Assembly: GCA_004144175.1 (NCBI GenBank)
Contig: SEFT01000016.1
Span: forward strand, 1 to 64,000
Direction of reading: 5' to 3'
Source: Sphingobacteriales bacterium
Lineage (GTDB): Bacteria > Bacteroidota > Bacteroidia > Chitinophagales > Chitinophagaceae
Length of the DNA: 64,000 bases
The notes beneath the pieces were generated by a model. It was not told the origin of the DNA, made no database searches, and saw only the letters and a program-made list of their open reading frames with translations. Position 1 is the stretch's first letter; each line of letters starts with the position of its first letter. This document shows, one piece after another, positions 9,938 to 18,926 of this stretch. Both the position numbers and the translations under genes were made by a program.

Positions 9938-10852
9938 TTACATATTCACCCAGTCCTGGGGTTTCAATAATGCTACAAGTTCTGCTTCAGGTGTGCCGGG
10001 TTCGGGATGGTAGTTGTATTGCCAGCGTGCGCGTGGCGGTAGGCTCATCAGGATGCTCTCCGTTCTTCCGTTCGTCTTCAGGCCAAACAAGGTACCGCGA
10101 TCGTGTATCAGGTTGAACTCTACATAACGGCCACGCCTTATTTCCTGCCAATCTTTCTCGCGCTCACCATAAGGCATATCTTTTCTTCGTTCAACTATAG
10201 GTATATATGCGGGTATAAATGCGTTACCATTGGCTTGCTGAAAGGCGATCAGTTCCTGCTCGCGTTCTGCGCTATCCGGTCTTTGATAATCATAGAATAC
10301 GCCACCTATACCACGTGCTTCATTGTTACGGTGCTTGTTTACAAAGTACTCATCGCAGTGCTGCTTATGCTTCGGATAGAGTTCAGCACCGAATGCATCC
10401 ATTGCTTCTTTCAACGTACTATGGAAATGTCTCCCATCTTCTTTGAAAGCATAATAAGGTGTTAGGTCGGCACCGCCGCCAAACCAGTTATCCAGCCGCT
10501 TACCTTCTTTATCATACAGCTCAAAGTAGCGCCAATTGGCATGTACCGTAGGTACATAGGGGTTGAGCGGATGAATTACCAATGAAAGACCGCACGCAAA
10601 GAAGTTGCTATCCGGTACTTTAAAAGCTTCTTGCATGGCAGCAGGCAAGTGCCCGTGTACCGCAGAAGTATTTACACCGCCCTTCTCAAACACAGCACCA
10701 TCAGAGATGATTCTTGATATACCGCCACCGCCTTCTTCACGTGTCCACTTATCTTCTACAAATGCAGCCTTGCCATCTACGCCTTCCAGCGCAGCGCAGA
10801 TCTCATTTTGCAGCCGATGTATGTAATTGGTAAATACCTGCTTTGTTTCCAT
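9938..10852 (-). CDS. hemF: Oxygen-dependent coproporphyrinogen III oxidase HemF
   Basis: Oxidatively decarboxylates coproporphyrinogen III to protoporphyrinogen IX using O2. 304 residues, normal length. The family motifs SLVIHPLNPYVPTVHANWRYFE, NWFGGGADLTPYY and RRGRYVEFNLIHDRGTLFGL are clear. The ATG shares one base with the hemE stop (TAATG), which implies translational coupling. HemF rather than the radical-SAM HemN in the operon means this haem route needs oxygen. Confidence 0.97.
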   Translation of the reverse strand: METKQVFTNYIHRLQNEICAALEGVDGKAAFVEDKWTREEGGGGISRIISDGAVFEKGGVNTSAVHGHLPAAMQEAFKVPDSNFFACGLSLVIHPLNPYVPTVHANWRYFELYDKEGKRLDNWFGGGADLTPYYAFKEDGRHFHSTLKEAMDAFGAELYPKHKQHCDEYFVNKHRNNEARGIGGVFYDYQRPDSAEREQELIAFQQANGNAFIPAYIPIVERRKDMPYGEREKDWQEIRRGRYVEFNLIHDRGTLFGLKTNGRTESILMSLPPRARWQYNYHPEPGTPEAELVALLKPQDWVNM

Positions 10853-11880
10853 TACTCCCCTGCTTTGTACTCCTTCACTGCATTTACAAATGCTTTCGCA
10901 TGGTCTACAGGTACGTTCGGTAATATACCATGGCCAAGGTTGGCTATGTACCGCTGCGTGCCAAATGCATCTATCATCTTCTTTACTTCTTTCTGTATCT
11001 CGGGTATCGGTGCCAGCAGCTTCGATGGATCGAAGTTGCCTTGCAGGGTGATGCTGTTATTCGTCAGCTCACGTGCCAGCTTTGGTGTTACTGTCCAGTC
11101 GAGTCCCAGTGCTGCTGCGCCGCTGTTCGTTAGGTCGGCCAGTGCATACCAGCTACCTTTAGGGAAGAGTATTACGGGCGCTGTTCCTTTCAGTGCCTGT
11201 ACGATCTGCTCCAGGTAAGGTTGTGCGAAAGTTTTAAAATCATCAGGGCTCAGCATACCGCTCCAGCTATCAAATACTTGCAGTACATCTGCGCCACCAA
11301 TGTTTACCTGTGCTTTCAGGTAGGTAATGGTAACATCCGTTATCTTCTGTAGTAATGTATGCGCTAGTTCAGGCTCTGTAAAGCAAAACTGCTTCGCCTT
11401 ATCGAACGACTTGCTGCCTTTGCCCTCTATCATGTAGCAAAGTATAGTCCAGGGCGCGCCTGCAAAACCTATAAGGGGTACACGGTTGTTTAGTTCTTTC
11501 TTCGTCAGCTTCAGCGCTTCCAGTACGTACGATAAGCGGTGCTCCGTATCGGTCGTTATCAGCGCATCTATATCTGCTTTGGTCTTTATGGTCTTTGGCA
11601 GCAATGGACCTTTACCTTCTTCCAGCAGCACTTCCAGGCCCAGTGCCTGTGGTATTACCAGTATGTCCGAAAATATGATAGCCGCATCTGTACCTACCTG
11701 GTCTATGGGTTGCAAGGTTATTTCACAAGCCAGTTCAGGAGTTTGTACGCGCGTAAAGAAGTCATACTTCTGGCGCAGCTTTATATAGTCGGGCAGGTAA
11801 CGGCCTGCCTGGCGCATCATCCATACCGGTGGGCGTTCTACAGTTTCTCCTTTCAGCGCCTTCAAGAATAAGTGTTCCAT
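10852..11880 (-). CDS. hemE: Uroporphyrinogen decarboxylase HemE
   Basis: Decarboxylates the four acetate side chains of uroporphyrinogen III to give coproporphyrinogen III. 342 residues. The N-terminal signature [16 protein letters not shown] (active-site Arg), the [16 protein letters not shown] motif and C-terminal [13 protein letters not shown] are intact. It sits 6 nt after hemD and overlaps hemF by 1 nt. Confidence 0.97.
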   Translation of the reverse strand: MEHLFLKALKGETVERPPVWMMRQAGRYLPDYIKLRQKYDFFTRVQTPELACEITLQPIDQVGTDAAIIFSDILVIPQALGLEVLLEEGKGPLLPKTIKTKADIDALITTDTEHRLSYVLEALKLTKKELNNRVPLIGFAGAPWTILCYMIEGKGSKSFDKAKQFCFTEPELAHTLLQKITDVTITYLKAQVNIGGADVLQVFDSWSGMLSPDDFKTFAQPYLEQIVQALKGTAPVILFPKGSWYALADLTNSGAAALGLDWTVTPKLARELTNNSITLQGNFDPSKLLAPIPEIQKEVKKMIDAFGTQRYIANLGHGILPNVPVDHAKAFVNAVKEYKAGE

Positions 11881-11886
11881 TTTACT

Positions 11887-12594
11887 TTACTGCTCTGCGT
11901 TCAGAGCTTTATAATGATTTACGATCGTTTCTATTAATATGGATGGTTCAGGGCGTTCGCTGATGATGGTAGGATTGGGATAAGATGATAATGCATTTGC
12001 GGTAGTATGACCGATTGCAAAAAACGGTACTCCGTCTGTAAGCTTGTTCACGCTGAAGAAACTTTCTACTCCGCTGGGGCTAAAGAACATGATCCCATCA
12101 TATTCTTCATTTACCTGGTGTGGGTTTGGGATAGTGTTATAAACAACTACTTCCTTTATGTTGGTGTTATGCCTATTTAAATAATCAGGGATGGTATTCA
12201 ACCTGATGTTGCTGCAAAAGAAGAGGGCTTCTTTTACCTGGTCTTTTACTACAAGTTCAGCCAGTTCTCTGCCTGTATCAGTTGTTCCTGCTACGTTCGC
12301 ATTCGGCATCAGTAAGCGAACTGCTTGCAAGGTTGCTCCTGCTATGCAATAGATATTCCAGTCCGGTGATGCGTGAATATATTCGGCAACTATCTTAACG
12401 GCTTGCTCGCTTGTAAAGATGATCGTCTTGATCTGCTCAGTACTCCTTAGAGACTTCCTGAGCGCTTCCGCATGAACAGGCTCTATCCGGATGAAGTTCT
12501 TGCAACTTATCCCGATACCTTCATTGGCCGCATAGTCTATATGTGTCTGCGGTAGTTGCTTAGTAGATAATATGTGTATGCTAGTTTCCGGCAT
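11887..12594 (-). CDS. hemD: Uroporphyrinogen-III synthase HemD
   Basis: Cyclises hydroxymethylbilane with ring-D inversion to uroporphyrinogen III. The family is poorly conserved; assignment rests on length (235 residues from MPETSIHIL), two alpha/beta halves, motifs such as IIFTSEQAVKIVAEY and MFFSPSGVESFF...FFAIGHTTANAL, and position between hemC and hemE. The open frame extends upstream to 12669, but the ATG at 12594 is preferred because it overlaps the hemC stop by only 14 nt, typical of coupling. Confidence 0.92.
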   Translation of the reverse strand: MPETSIHILSTKQLPQTHIDYAANEGIGISCKNFIRIEPVHAEALRKSLRSTEQIKTIIFTSEQAVKIVAEYIHASPDWNIYCIAGATLQAVRLLMPNANVAGTTDTGRELAELVVKDQVKEALFFCSNIRLNTIPDYLNRHNTNIKEVVVYNTIPNPHQVNEEYDGIMFFSPSGVESFFSVNKLTDGVPFFAIGHTTANALSSYPNPTIISERPEPSILIETIVNHYKALNAEQ

Positions 12595-13504
12595 TACGAA
12601 TTTCGGCCAGTATCTCCCGGCCGCCGTTGGCAATAAGCTCTTCTGCTGCTGTAGTTCCCAGGTCTTCACAAGCTGTAGCGGGTACGATCTTCTTGATATC
12701 TATTCTTTTTCTTCCGTTCAGGTTCAGCAGGTTGCCCTCAAATATCATATCGCCACCGTCCATCCTTGCCAATGCACTGATAGGTGTAGAGCACCCGCCC
12801 ATCAGCGTACGGAGAAATTCACGCTCTATGCGCGTGCATACTTCCGTTGTTTTATCATTGAATGTATTACAGTATTCCAGTGTCTCGGTATCAGCGGTGC
12901 GGCATGCTACCATAATGGCACCCTGCGCGGGTGCGGGCAGCATCCAGTCCAGTTCTAAGGAGTTTTCGGGGCGTATCTCTATACGGTCGAGCCCGGCAGC
13001 GGCAAATATGGCGCCCTGCCAGTTGTTGTCTTTCAGCTTTTGCAGGCGGGTATTTACATTACCTCTCAGGTTCTCTATCACATGGTTGGGAAACCGGTTG
13101 AGCCACTGCGCCTTGCGGCGTATGCTGCTGGTAGCTATTACGGCAATTGCATGCACATCGTCCAGAAAGATGTAGTTATCCTTCAGTACCAGCAGATCTT
13201 TATAACTGGCCCTCGGCAGTACCGCAGCCTGCGATAAGCCTTGTGCCAGTTTGGTTGGTACATCCTTCATCGAGTGTACCGCAATATCTATTTGATCATT
13301 CAACAGCGCAGCATCCAGCGCTTTGGTAAAGATGCCCTGTACACCCAGTTCATACAACGGCGTACTCAGGTCAATATCTCCATCGCTTTTTATAAATACC
13401 AGCTCTGCCCCCACACCCTGCTGCTCCAGTAATTGCCTTACCTGGTTGGCCTGCCACACGGCAAGCCTGCTTTCGCGGGTGCCAATTCTTAATATTCTCT
13501 TCAT
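12581..13504 (-). CDS. hemC: Hydroxymethylbilane synthase (porphobilinogen deaminase) HemC
   Basis: Polymerises four porphobilinogens into hydroxymethylbilane. 307 residues. N-terminal RIGTRESRLAVWQANQV, the central DIAVHSMKDVPT loop with its catalytic Asp, and the dipyrromethane-cofactor cysteine in LRTLMGGCSTPISA (Cys238) are all present. It starts 12 nt after the hemA stop, and its 3' end overlaps hemD. Confidence 0.97.
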   Translation of the reverse strand: MKRILRIGTRESRLAVWQANQVRQLLEQQGVGAELVFIKSDGDIDLSTPLYELGVQGIFTKALDAALLNDQIDIAVHSMKDVPTKLAQGLSQAAVLPRASYKDLLVLKDNYIFLDDVHAIAVIATSSIRRKAQWLNRFPNHVIENLRGNVNTRLQKLKDNNWQGAIFAAAGLDRIEIRPENSLELDWMLPAPAQGAIMVACRTADTETLEYCNTFNDKTTEVCTRIEREFLRTLMGGCSTPISALARMDGGDMIFEGNLLNLNGRKRIDIKKIVPATACEDLGTTAAEELIANGGREILAEIRNAGN

Positions 13505-13516
13505 CAGGTATTCTGC

Positions 13517-14719
13517 TTAGGCAATAAACTCGTTTATTGCTTCAATATAATGGCAGCCAACGGTATTTTCTACACGCAGCTTAGTAGCCATTCCATTCAC
13601 TGCTTTTTGTATTTTCTTTTCCGGGCACACATTGCCGGGCAATGTAATGTCATTAGACGTAAGTTCCGAAAGCTTCTTCTTTAGTGCCTTCAGGGTAGGT
13701 ACATATTTGCGCATTTCATACCACTCTACAAATTCGCAGATATGCTCATCGATGATCAGCCTTGCCTTAGGTACTTCCTGCAGGCGGTTTTGCAGCGTCT
13801 CATCTTTTATCTTCGATAGCTGGTCTACATTCACTACCGCTACGTTGGGTAGGGTCAGTACATCCGCAGCTACATTATAAGGGATAGACATGTCGATGAT
13901 CAGTTTATCGCCATAGCCTTCCAGTTGATGCTTCAGGATGGTTGGTTCGGTAGCATTGGTAGCCACCAATATAATGTCAGCTGCTTTTATCTCCTCATCC
14001 AAAGCGCTCAGCGGTGCATGTCTCAGGCCCATTTCTTCGGCCAGCCTTTGCGCTTTTTCTTCTGTGCGGTTAATGAGGGTGATATGTTTGGTATGCAGGT
14101 AGTCTACCAGGTTCTTGCAGGTATTGCGGCCTATCTTGCCGGTACCCAGCAGTAGTATGTTCTTGCCTTTTACGGCTTTTACGTGCTCCTTTATATATTG
14201 TACGGCAGCAAAGGAAACAGATACTGTACCGCCACTCAGCGTTGTATTACTCTTTATAGCCTTCGACGACTGCAATACATTATTCAGCATACGCTCGAGG
14301 AAGGCGCTGATGAAGCCATGCTTTTTTGCAAACTTGGCAGCCTGTTTTAGCTGTCCTACTATTTCATAGTCGCCTAAGATCTGAGAATCGATACCAGCTG
14401 CTACTTCAAAGATATGTACCAGTGCATCATCGCCGTTCTTTATATAGGCCATGCTTTTGAAAGTCTCTGCATCACCCTCGGTCTGGGTGCAAAGCAGGTC
14501 TATCAGTTGCCGGGGGTCTTTGGCAATGCCATATACTTCTGTACGATTGCAGGTCGATAATAGGAGCAACTCATCCAGCCCATACTCCGGCGCAGTGGCC
14601 AGAATATCAGCATATTGCTGCTGGTTGATCGCAAAGGATCCTCTGATCGTCGCTTCGGTCTTCTTATAGTTTATACCTACAATCCAGAAATCCGAAATTC
14701 TACTCTCTCTGTTGTACAT
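13517..14719 (-). CDS. hemA: Glutamyl-tRNA reductase HemA
   Basis: NADPH-dependent reduction of glutamyl-tRNA to glutamate-1-semialdehyde, the committed and usually regulated step of the C5 pathway. 400 residues. The catalytic cysteine is Cys57 in LLLLSTCNRTEVYG. IDSQILGDYEIVGQLKQA is the substrate-binding loop, and KNILLLGTGKIGRNTCKNL starts the NADPH Rossmann domain. It is the first gene of the leftward seven-gene hem operon. Its promoter must lie in the 185-nt divergent gap shared with hemH. Confidence 0.97.
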   Translation of the reverse strand: MYNRESRISDFWIVGINYKKTEATIRGSFAINQQQYADILATAPEYGLDELLLLSTCNRTEVYGIAKDPRQLIDLLCTQTEGDAETFKSMAYIKNGDDALVHIFEVAAGIDSQILGDYEIVGQLKQAAKFAKKHGFISAFLERMLNNVLQSSKAIKSNTTLSGGTVSVSFAAVQYIKEHVKAVKGKNILLLGTGKIGRNTCKNLVDYLHTKHITLINRTEEKAQRLAEEMGLRHAPLSALDEEIKAADIILVATNATEPTILKHQLEGYGDKLIIDMSIPYNVAADVLTLPNVAVVNVDQLSKIKDETLQNRLQEVPKARLIIDEHICEFVEWYEMRKYVPTLKALKKKLSELTSNDITLPGNVCPEKKIQKAVNGMATKLRVENTVGCHYIEAINEFIA

Positions 14720-14904
14720 TTTCTATGGGTAAACCTACCGGGGGAAACGGCGCAGCAAAAATACTGGCTAAGGCTTCGATAATTAAATTTCTGTGTCATG
14801 GTTATGTCATTTGCAGGGATGATTGTCATCAATCACTTGAATGATCTTTTTCTTTGCAGCCTGTAACTGACGCAGGTTTTACATTATATCAAACTTTATA
14901 CATC

Positions 14905-15957
14905 ATGCCGGGTGCCACTGAGGGGGTCGTGTTAATGAATTTAGGTTCCCCTGATTCTACATCTATACCAGATATTAAAAAATACCTGGATGAATTTCTG
15001 ATGGATGGACGTGTGATAGATTCTCCCTATCTCATCCGCTTTATGCTGGTGAAGGGTTTTATCGTTCCGTTCCGTGCACCGCAGTCGGCAGAGGCTTATA
15101 GATCTATATGGACTGAGCATGGCTCGCCGCTCATCATCCTTACCGAACAGCTAAAGCTGGCCATAGAGCAACAGATACCTCAACCAGTAAGTATAGCGAT
15201 GCGGTATGGAAACCCATCCCCCAAGGCGGCATTCGATGAGTTGATGCGCGAGAACCCCGATCTGAAGCAGGTAACCTTGGTACCACTATACCCCCACTAC
15301 GCTATGTCAAGCTACGAAACGGCGGTGGAGTATGCGAAGACCATACATAAAAAGGGGAAATATCCTTTCCGCTTAGACTTCATAAAGCCGTTCTATGATC
15401 ATGCAGATTATATAGATGCGCTCTGCGATAGCATGAAGCCACACCTGGAGCAGGACTATGACCATGTGTTGTTCAGCTACCACGGCATACCCGAGGGACA
15501 TATATATAAAGGAGACACTACCGGGCAGCATTGCCTGAAAGTGGCTAACTGCTGCGAAACACCTTCGCCGGCGCATAAGGAGTGCTACCGCCACCAGTGC
15601 TTTACAACTACCAAGCTGGCAGCTGCACAGTTGAACATACCTGCCGGTAAGTTCAGTTCATCGTTCCAGTCGCGCCTGGGCCGTGCCGAATGGCTGAAGC
15701 CCTATACTGTAACGCAGCTGCAGGAGTTTCCGAAGCAGGGAATCAAGAAGCTGGTGATACTGTGCCCCGCTTTTGTAAGCGACTGCCTGGAAACGCTGGA
15801 AGAGATAGCAGAAGAGGGCAGAGAGATATTTATGCATGCAGGCGGCGAGTCGTTTACACTCATACCCTGCCTCAACATACACCCGCTTTGGGTAAAGTCG
15901 CTGGCTACCTGGCTCGACAAGACTGCGAAGGGCAGTAAAGAAATGCTTCTGCAATAA
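14905..15957 (+). CDS. hemH: Ferrochelatase HemH
   Basis: Inserts Fe2+ into protoporphyrin IX. The start is set at MPGATEGVVLMNLGSPDS (ATG 14905), giving 350 residues; a TTG 51 nt upstream is open but its extra residues are unlike the family. The metal-inserting histidine is His193 in LFSYHGIPEGH. Cysteines at about 210, 216, 217, 227 and 232 (HCLKVANCC...ECYRHQC) resemble the internal cysteine cluster that binds [2Fe-2S] in some bacterial ferrochelatases; cluster binding is an inference. It is divergent from hemA and followed 11 nt later by hemJ. Confidence 0.96.
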   Translation: MPGATEGVVLMNLGSPDSTSIPDIKKYLDEFLMDGRVIDSPYLIRFMLVKGFIVPFRAPQSAEAYRSIWTEHGSPLIILTEQLKLAIEQQIPQPVSIAMRYGNPSPKAAFDELMRENPDLKQVTLVPLYPHYAMSSYETAVEYAKTIHKKGKYPFRLDFIKPFYDHADYIDALCDSMKPHLEQDYDHVLFSYHGIPEGHIYKGDTTGQHCLKVANCCETPSPAHKECYRHQCFTTTKLAAAQLNIPAGKFSSSFQSRLGRAEWLKPYTVTQLQEFPKQGIKKLVILCPAFVSDCLETLEEIAEEGREIFMHAGGESFTLIPCLNIHPLWVKSLATWLDKTAKGSKEMLLQ

Positions 15958-15968
15958 ACTGCCCGCTG

Positions 15969-16493
15969 ATGTATACATATGTAAAGGCGTTGCACATCAT
16001 TTTCATTGTTACCTGGTTCAGCGGTATGTTCTATATCGTTCGGCTGTACATTTACAACAGGGAAGCAAACGATAAGCCAGAGCCGGAGAAAACCATTCTG
16101 CAGCAGCAGTTCAAAATAATGATAAAGCGGCTATGGTTTGGTATAACCTGGCCATCGGCTGTGCTCACGCTTATCTTCGGTACCTGGATGTGGCACCTGT
16201 ATGGCTCTATGCCCGCATGGCTGATGGTGAAGCTGGGTTTTGTGGCTGGGCTATTCCTGTATCATCTTTCGCTACACCATATATATAAGCAGCAGATGGC
16301 GGCTGCCTTCAAATACTCGTCGCAGCAGCTACGCATCTGGAACGAAGTAGCTACCATCTTTTTGGTTGCTATAGTAATGCTGGTGGTAGTAAAGCAGAGT
16401 ATGAGCTGGCTATGGGGTATCATCGGGCTGCTGCTGTTTGTAGTTGTGCTGATGAGCGCCATTAAAATTTACAAAGCCCTTCGCAAAAAATAA
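15969..16493 (+). CDS. hemJ: Protoporphyrinogen IX oxidase HemJ
   Basis: Membrane protein of 174 residues with four to five transmembrane helices, matching the HemJ (UPF0093) family that oxidises protoporphyrinogen IX to protoporphyrin IX. Visible marks are YVKALHIIFIVTWFSGMFYIVRLYIYN (His9, Arg25), WFGITWPSAVLTLIFGTWMW and WLMVKLGFVAGLFLYH (Lys88), where the family has its invariant His, Arg and Lys. The position directly after hemH, in a cluster that otherwise lacks a protoporphyrinogen oxidase, supports the assignment over the loosely similar CopD family. Confidence 0.9.
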   Translation: MYTYVKALHIIFIVTWFSGMFYIVRLYIYNREANDKPEPEKTILQQQFKIMIKRLWFGITWPSAVLTLIFGTWMWHLYGSMPAWLMVKLGFVAGLFLYHLSLHHIYKQQMAAAFKYSSQQLRIWNEVATIFLVAIVMLVVVKQSMSWLWGIIGLLLFVVVLMSAIKIYKALRKK

Positions 16494-16504
16494 CCTGCTG
16501 CCTG

Positions 16505-16512
16505 TACCTTTA
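16505..16512 (+). promoter_or_regulatory. Possible -7 element (TACCTTTA) upstream of the methyltransferase gene
   Basis: Seven of eight bases match the Bacteroidota -7 consensus TAnnTTTG. It ends 5 nt before the ATG, so a transcript from here would be nearly leaderless. No convincing -33 element was seen. Confidence 0.3.
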
Positions 16513-16517
16513 CAGCC

Positions 16518-17705
16518 ATGTCGGTATATACTACACAAGCGCCCATTACAATTACCTGCCACAAGCGGCTGGCTCCATATCTTGAAGCAGAGGTAAAAGA
16601 ACTGGGTTTTGAGGTGGAAGAAACTTTTGTGACGGGTGTTCGCCTGTTCGGCAGCATCAACGACTGCATTAAGCTCAACCTTAACCTGCGCTGTGCCAGC
16701 CAGGTGCTATATAGCCTCATGCAGTTCGACGCTGTAGATGCTAACGATATATACGAGAACATCTACGCCTGCCCCTGGGAAGATGTACTGCCCAAAGGCG
16801 GCTATTTCTCCGTTACCAGCAATGTCTTCAACGAGACCATCAACAACAGCATGTTTGCCAACCTGCGCGTAAAAGATGCAGTGGTGGACAGAATGCGCGA
16901 AAAGACGGGTGAAAGGCCTGCTACGGGTGCCGAGCTGTCGGGCGCGGTAGTACACCTCTTCTGGAAGAACGATGAGGCCGAGCTATTCTTAGATACATCG
17001 GGCGACTCGCTGGCGAGACACGGCTACCGAAAGATACCCGGCCGCGCACCGATGTTGGAAGCGCTGGCTGCTGCTACCATCATGGCTACTAAATGGGACA
17101 GGGTCTCCCCTTTCGTAAACCCCATGTGTGGTTCAGGCACCGTTGCCATTGAGGCAGCGCTGATCGCGACCAATACACGTCCGGGCCTGTTCCGTACCAA
17201 CTATGCCTTTATGCATATGCTGGGCTATGACGAAGAGGTGTACTTAAAGGAAATGGAACTGCTGGAAAGCCAGGTAAAAGAAGTGCCGGGACTGCGCATC
17301 ATTGCCACCGACTACAGCAACCAGGCTATTGCCAATGCACAAAAGAATGCCGTAGCAGCGGGTGTAGCCAACCTTATAGAATTCAGCATCAGCGATTTTG
17401 CAAAAACCGAAGTGCCCGAGGGTAGCGGAGGTGTAGTGTACTTGAACCCCGAATACGGCGAGCGCTTAGGTGAAGAAACGGAACTGGAAGAAACTTACGG
17501 CCGCATAGGCGACTTCCTGAAAAAGGGCTGCCGTGGCTACTACGGCTACATCTTCACCGGCAACCTGGACCTGGCTAAGAAGATAGGCCTGAAGGCAAAG
17601 CGCCGCATAGAATTCTACACCAGCACCATCGATTGCCGACTGTTGGAGTATGAACTATATGAGGGAACAAGAAAGCAACCTAAAGAACAAACGGATACAG
17701 AATAA
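16518..17705 (+). CDS. THUMP-domain class I rRNA (guanine-N2) methyltransferase, RlmL N-terminal type
   Basis: RNA methyltransferase of 395 residues. Residues 1-160 are a ferredoxin-like/THUMP RNA-binding region (ITCHKRLAPYLEAEVKELGF, LRVKDAVVDRMREKTGERP). The catalytic domain follows, with SAM motif I FVNPMCGSGTVAIEAAL (about 200) and motif IV LNPEYGERLGEE (about 310). Family members make m2G in 23S or 16S rRNA. Motif IV is usually NPPYGER; Glu replaces the second Pro here. This may be a lineage variant and cannot be judged without an alignment. It follows hemJ by 24 nt and ends inside a strong terminator. Confidence 0.88.
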   Translation: MSVYTTQAPITITCHKRLAPYLEAEVKELGFEVEETFVTGVRLFGSINDCIKLNLNLRCASQVLYSLMQFDAVDANDIYENIYACPWEDVLPKGGYFSVTSNVFNETINNSMFANLRVKDAVVDRMREKTGERPATGAELSGAVVHLFWKNDEAELFLDTSGDSLARHGYRKIPGRAPMLEALAAATIMATKWDRVSPFVNPMCGSGTVAIEAALIATNTRPGLFRTNYAFMHMLGYDEEVYLKEMELLESQVKEVPGLRIIATDYSNQAIANAQKNAVAAGVANLIEFSISDFAKTEVPEGSGGVVYLNPEYGERLGEETELEETYGRIGDFLKKGCRGYYGYIFTGNLDLAKKIGLKAKRRIEFYTSTIDCRLLEYELYEGTRKQPKEQTDTE

Positions 17706-17734
17706 TTAAAGGCTCCTCACGGGAGCCTTTAATT
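17704..17734 (+). terminator. Strong terminator at the end of the hemH-hemJ-methyltransferase unit
   Basis: Perfect 13-bp stem with arms 17704-17716 and 17722-17734 (core AAAGGCTCC / GGAGCCTTT) and a 5-nt loop. The TAA stop codon of the methyltransferase forms its first bases. Confidence 0.85.
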
Positions 17735-17777
17735 ATATAGAAAGTCGCAGCGAATGCAATGACTCGCGATCATTGAG

Positions 17778-18515
17778 CTACTTCTTATTCTTTTTCTTCA
17801 GCTGCACCTTCATAAAGCCATCATCGGTCAGGTTGTGCCATACTATTTTATAGATGTTGTTGTTGTTCACTTTCGATATCAATATATCGCCATTAGGGCT
17901 TACGGTAGCATTATCCATCATATCGGCTGTGATGCCTTGCGTCAGGTTCATCACCTGCAGCATCATGGTAGAGAGGTAGGGCATATTTTCCATTACTACT
18001 ACATCTTGCCCCTGTACTTTCAGCTCTACCGGGTCGTTTATCACAAAGCGCACGGGTATAACCGCGCCGTCGCGCATCAGGTTACCGTTCAGCTGTAGCG
18101 CAGGGTAGGTGGGCGTAGAGGCAAAGTTGATCTTATACTTGATCTTATCGTAAGTGCCCGCCGGTACGGTTATGTCGCCAATGCCGGTGCCGGGGCGGAA
18201 CAGCTCTACCAGCCTGTCAGTCTTAGACCGGTACATCACATCTTCCGCGTCCGATTTTGCTTCAAACTTAATATCCGTCACCATGCCCTGTGCCGATACC
18301 CAGTCGAAAGTAGAGCGTGCAATGGGGCCATTTACCATAACCGGCTCCAACTCATAAGTTACCGGTATCTCCCTGGCCGATATTGCCGGATCGGCAGGGT
18401 TAGTATTTGTTGTACCGGGGTTCGTGACTACCAGTTCATTTTTATCTTTATCGCAACCCGTAAGAACAGCAGCGCCCATCAGGGCTGCGGTCATAAATGT
18501 CATCATCTTAGTCAT
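17778..18515 (-). CDS. Hypothetical lipoprotein
   Basis: A 245-residue protein starting at MTKMMTFMTAALMGAAVLTGC; the lipobox LTGC places the lipidated cysteine at residue 21. The ATG at 18515 is chosen because the open frame to 18587 only adds residues in front of the signal peptide. After a Thr/Asn/Pro-rich linker (30-50) the body is beta-rich, with no recognised catalytic motif (RSTFDWVSAQGMVTDIKFEAKS, GIGDITVPAGTYDKIKYKINF). The C-terminus is lysine-rich. The protein is probably periplasmic and attached to a membrane; function unknown. It is divergent from the large gene at 18927. Confidence 0.75.
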   Translation of the reverse strand: MTKMMTFMTAALMGAAVLTGCDKDKNELVVTNPGTTNTNPADPAISAREIPVTYELEPVMVNGPIARSTFDWVSAQGMVTDIKFEAKSDAEDVMYRSKTDRLVELFRPGTGIGDITVPAGTYDKIKYKINFASTPTYPALQLNGNLMRDGAVIPVRFVINDPVELKVQGQDVVVMENMPYLSTMMLQVMNLTQGITADMMDNATVSPNGDILISKVNNNNIYKIVWHNLTDDGFMKVQLKKKNKK

Positions 18516-18926
18516 ACGCACAGTTTTATGTATTTCCCCGCGTAAAGATGTTGCCATCCGCTGTGCAAGCAGATTGATATGTGGCATGCTTCAACTGCAA
18601 GCAACTAGATATCATTACTTAACGCATCAACAAATGAGTCAACCGCCGCACTTTTTTAACATAAAATAATGATATGCACGTCTCCACGTCCAATAAATAA
18701 TTGCAAGCAATGCTAGGCTGAATTCAATATGTAGACTTACACATTGATTACCAATTTGCTGAACCTGTAAATCAGCATGATAGCTCGTGTAGACAAATTT
18801 TCTCAAAAAAATATCTATCAGTATTTCAGCCAGTTATAAAAATGGGCAAATCGTATCTGTATACTTGAAGCGCTCACGGCAACAGATTTGTATGTAGTAA
18901 GTACACCTTATTAATTAAATAGTGTA
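18516..18926. other. Divergent intergenic region without a gene
   Basis: 411 nt, AT-rich, between two divergent starts. It must hold both promoters. TATACTTG at about 18859-18866 is one mismatch from the TAnnTTTG -7 element and points toward the right-hand gene. No hairpin, repeat or credible small ORF was seen. Confidence 0.5.

Noticed and set aside
12595-12669. Upstream extension of hemD
   Set aside because: It increases the overlap with hemC to 89 nt and adds residues not typical of the family; the ATG at 12594 gives a short coupling overlap.
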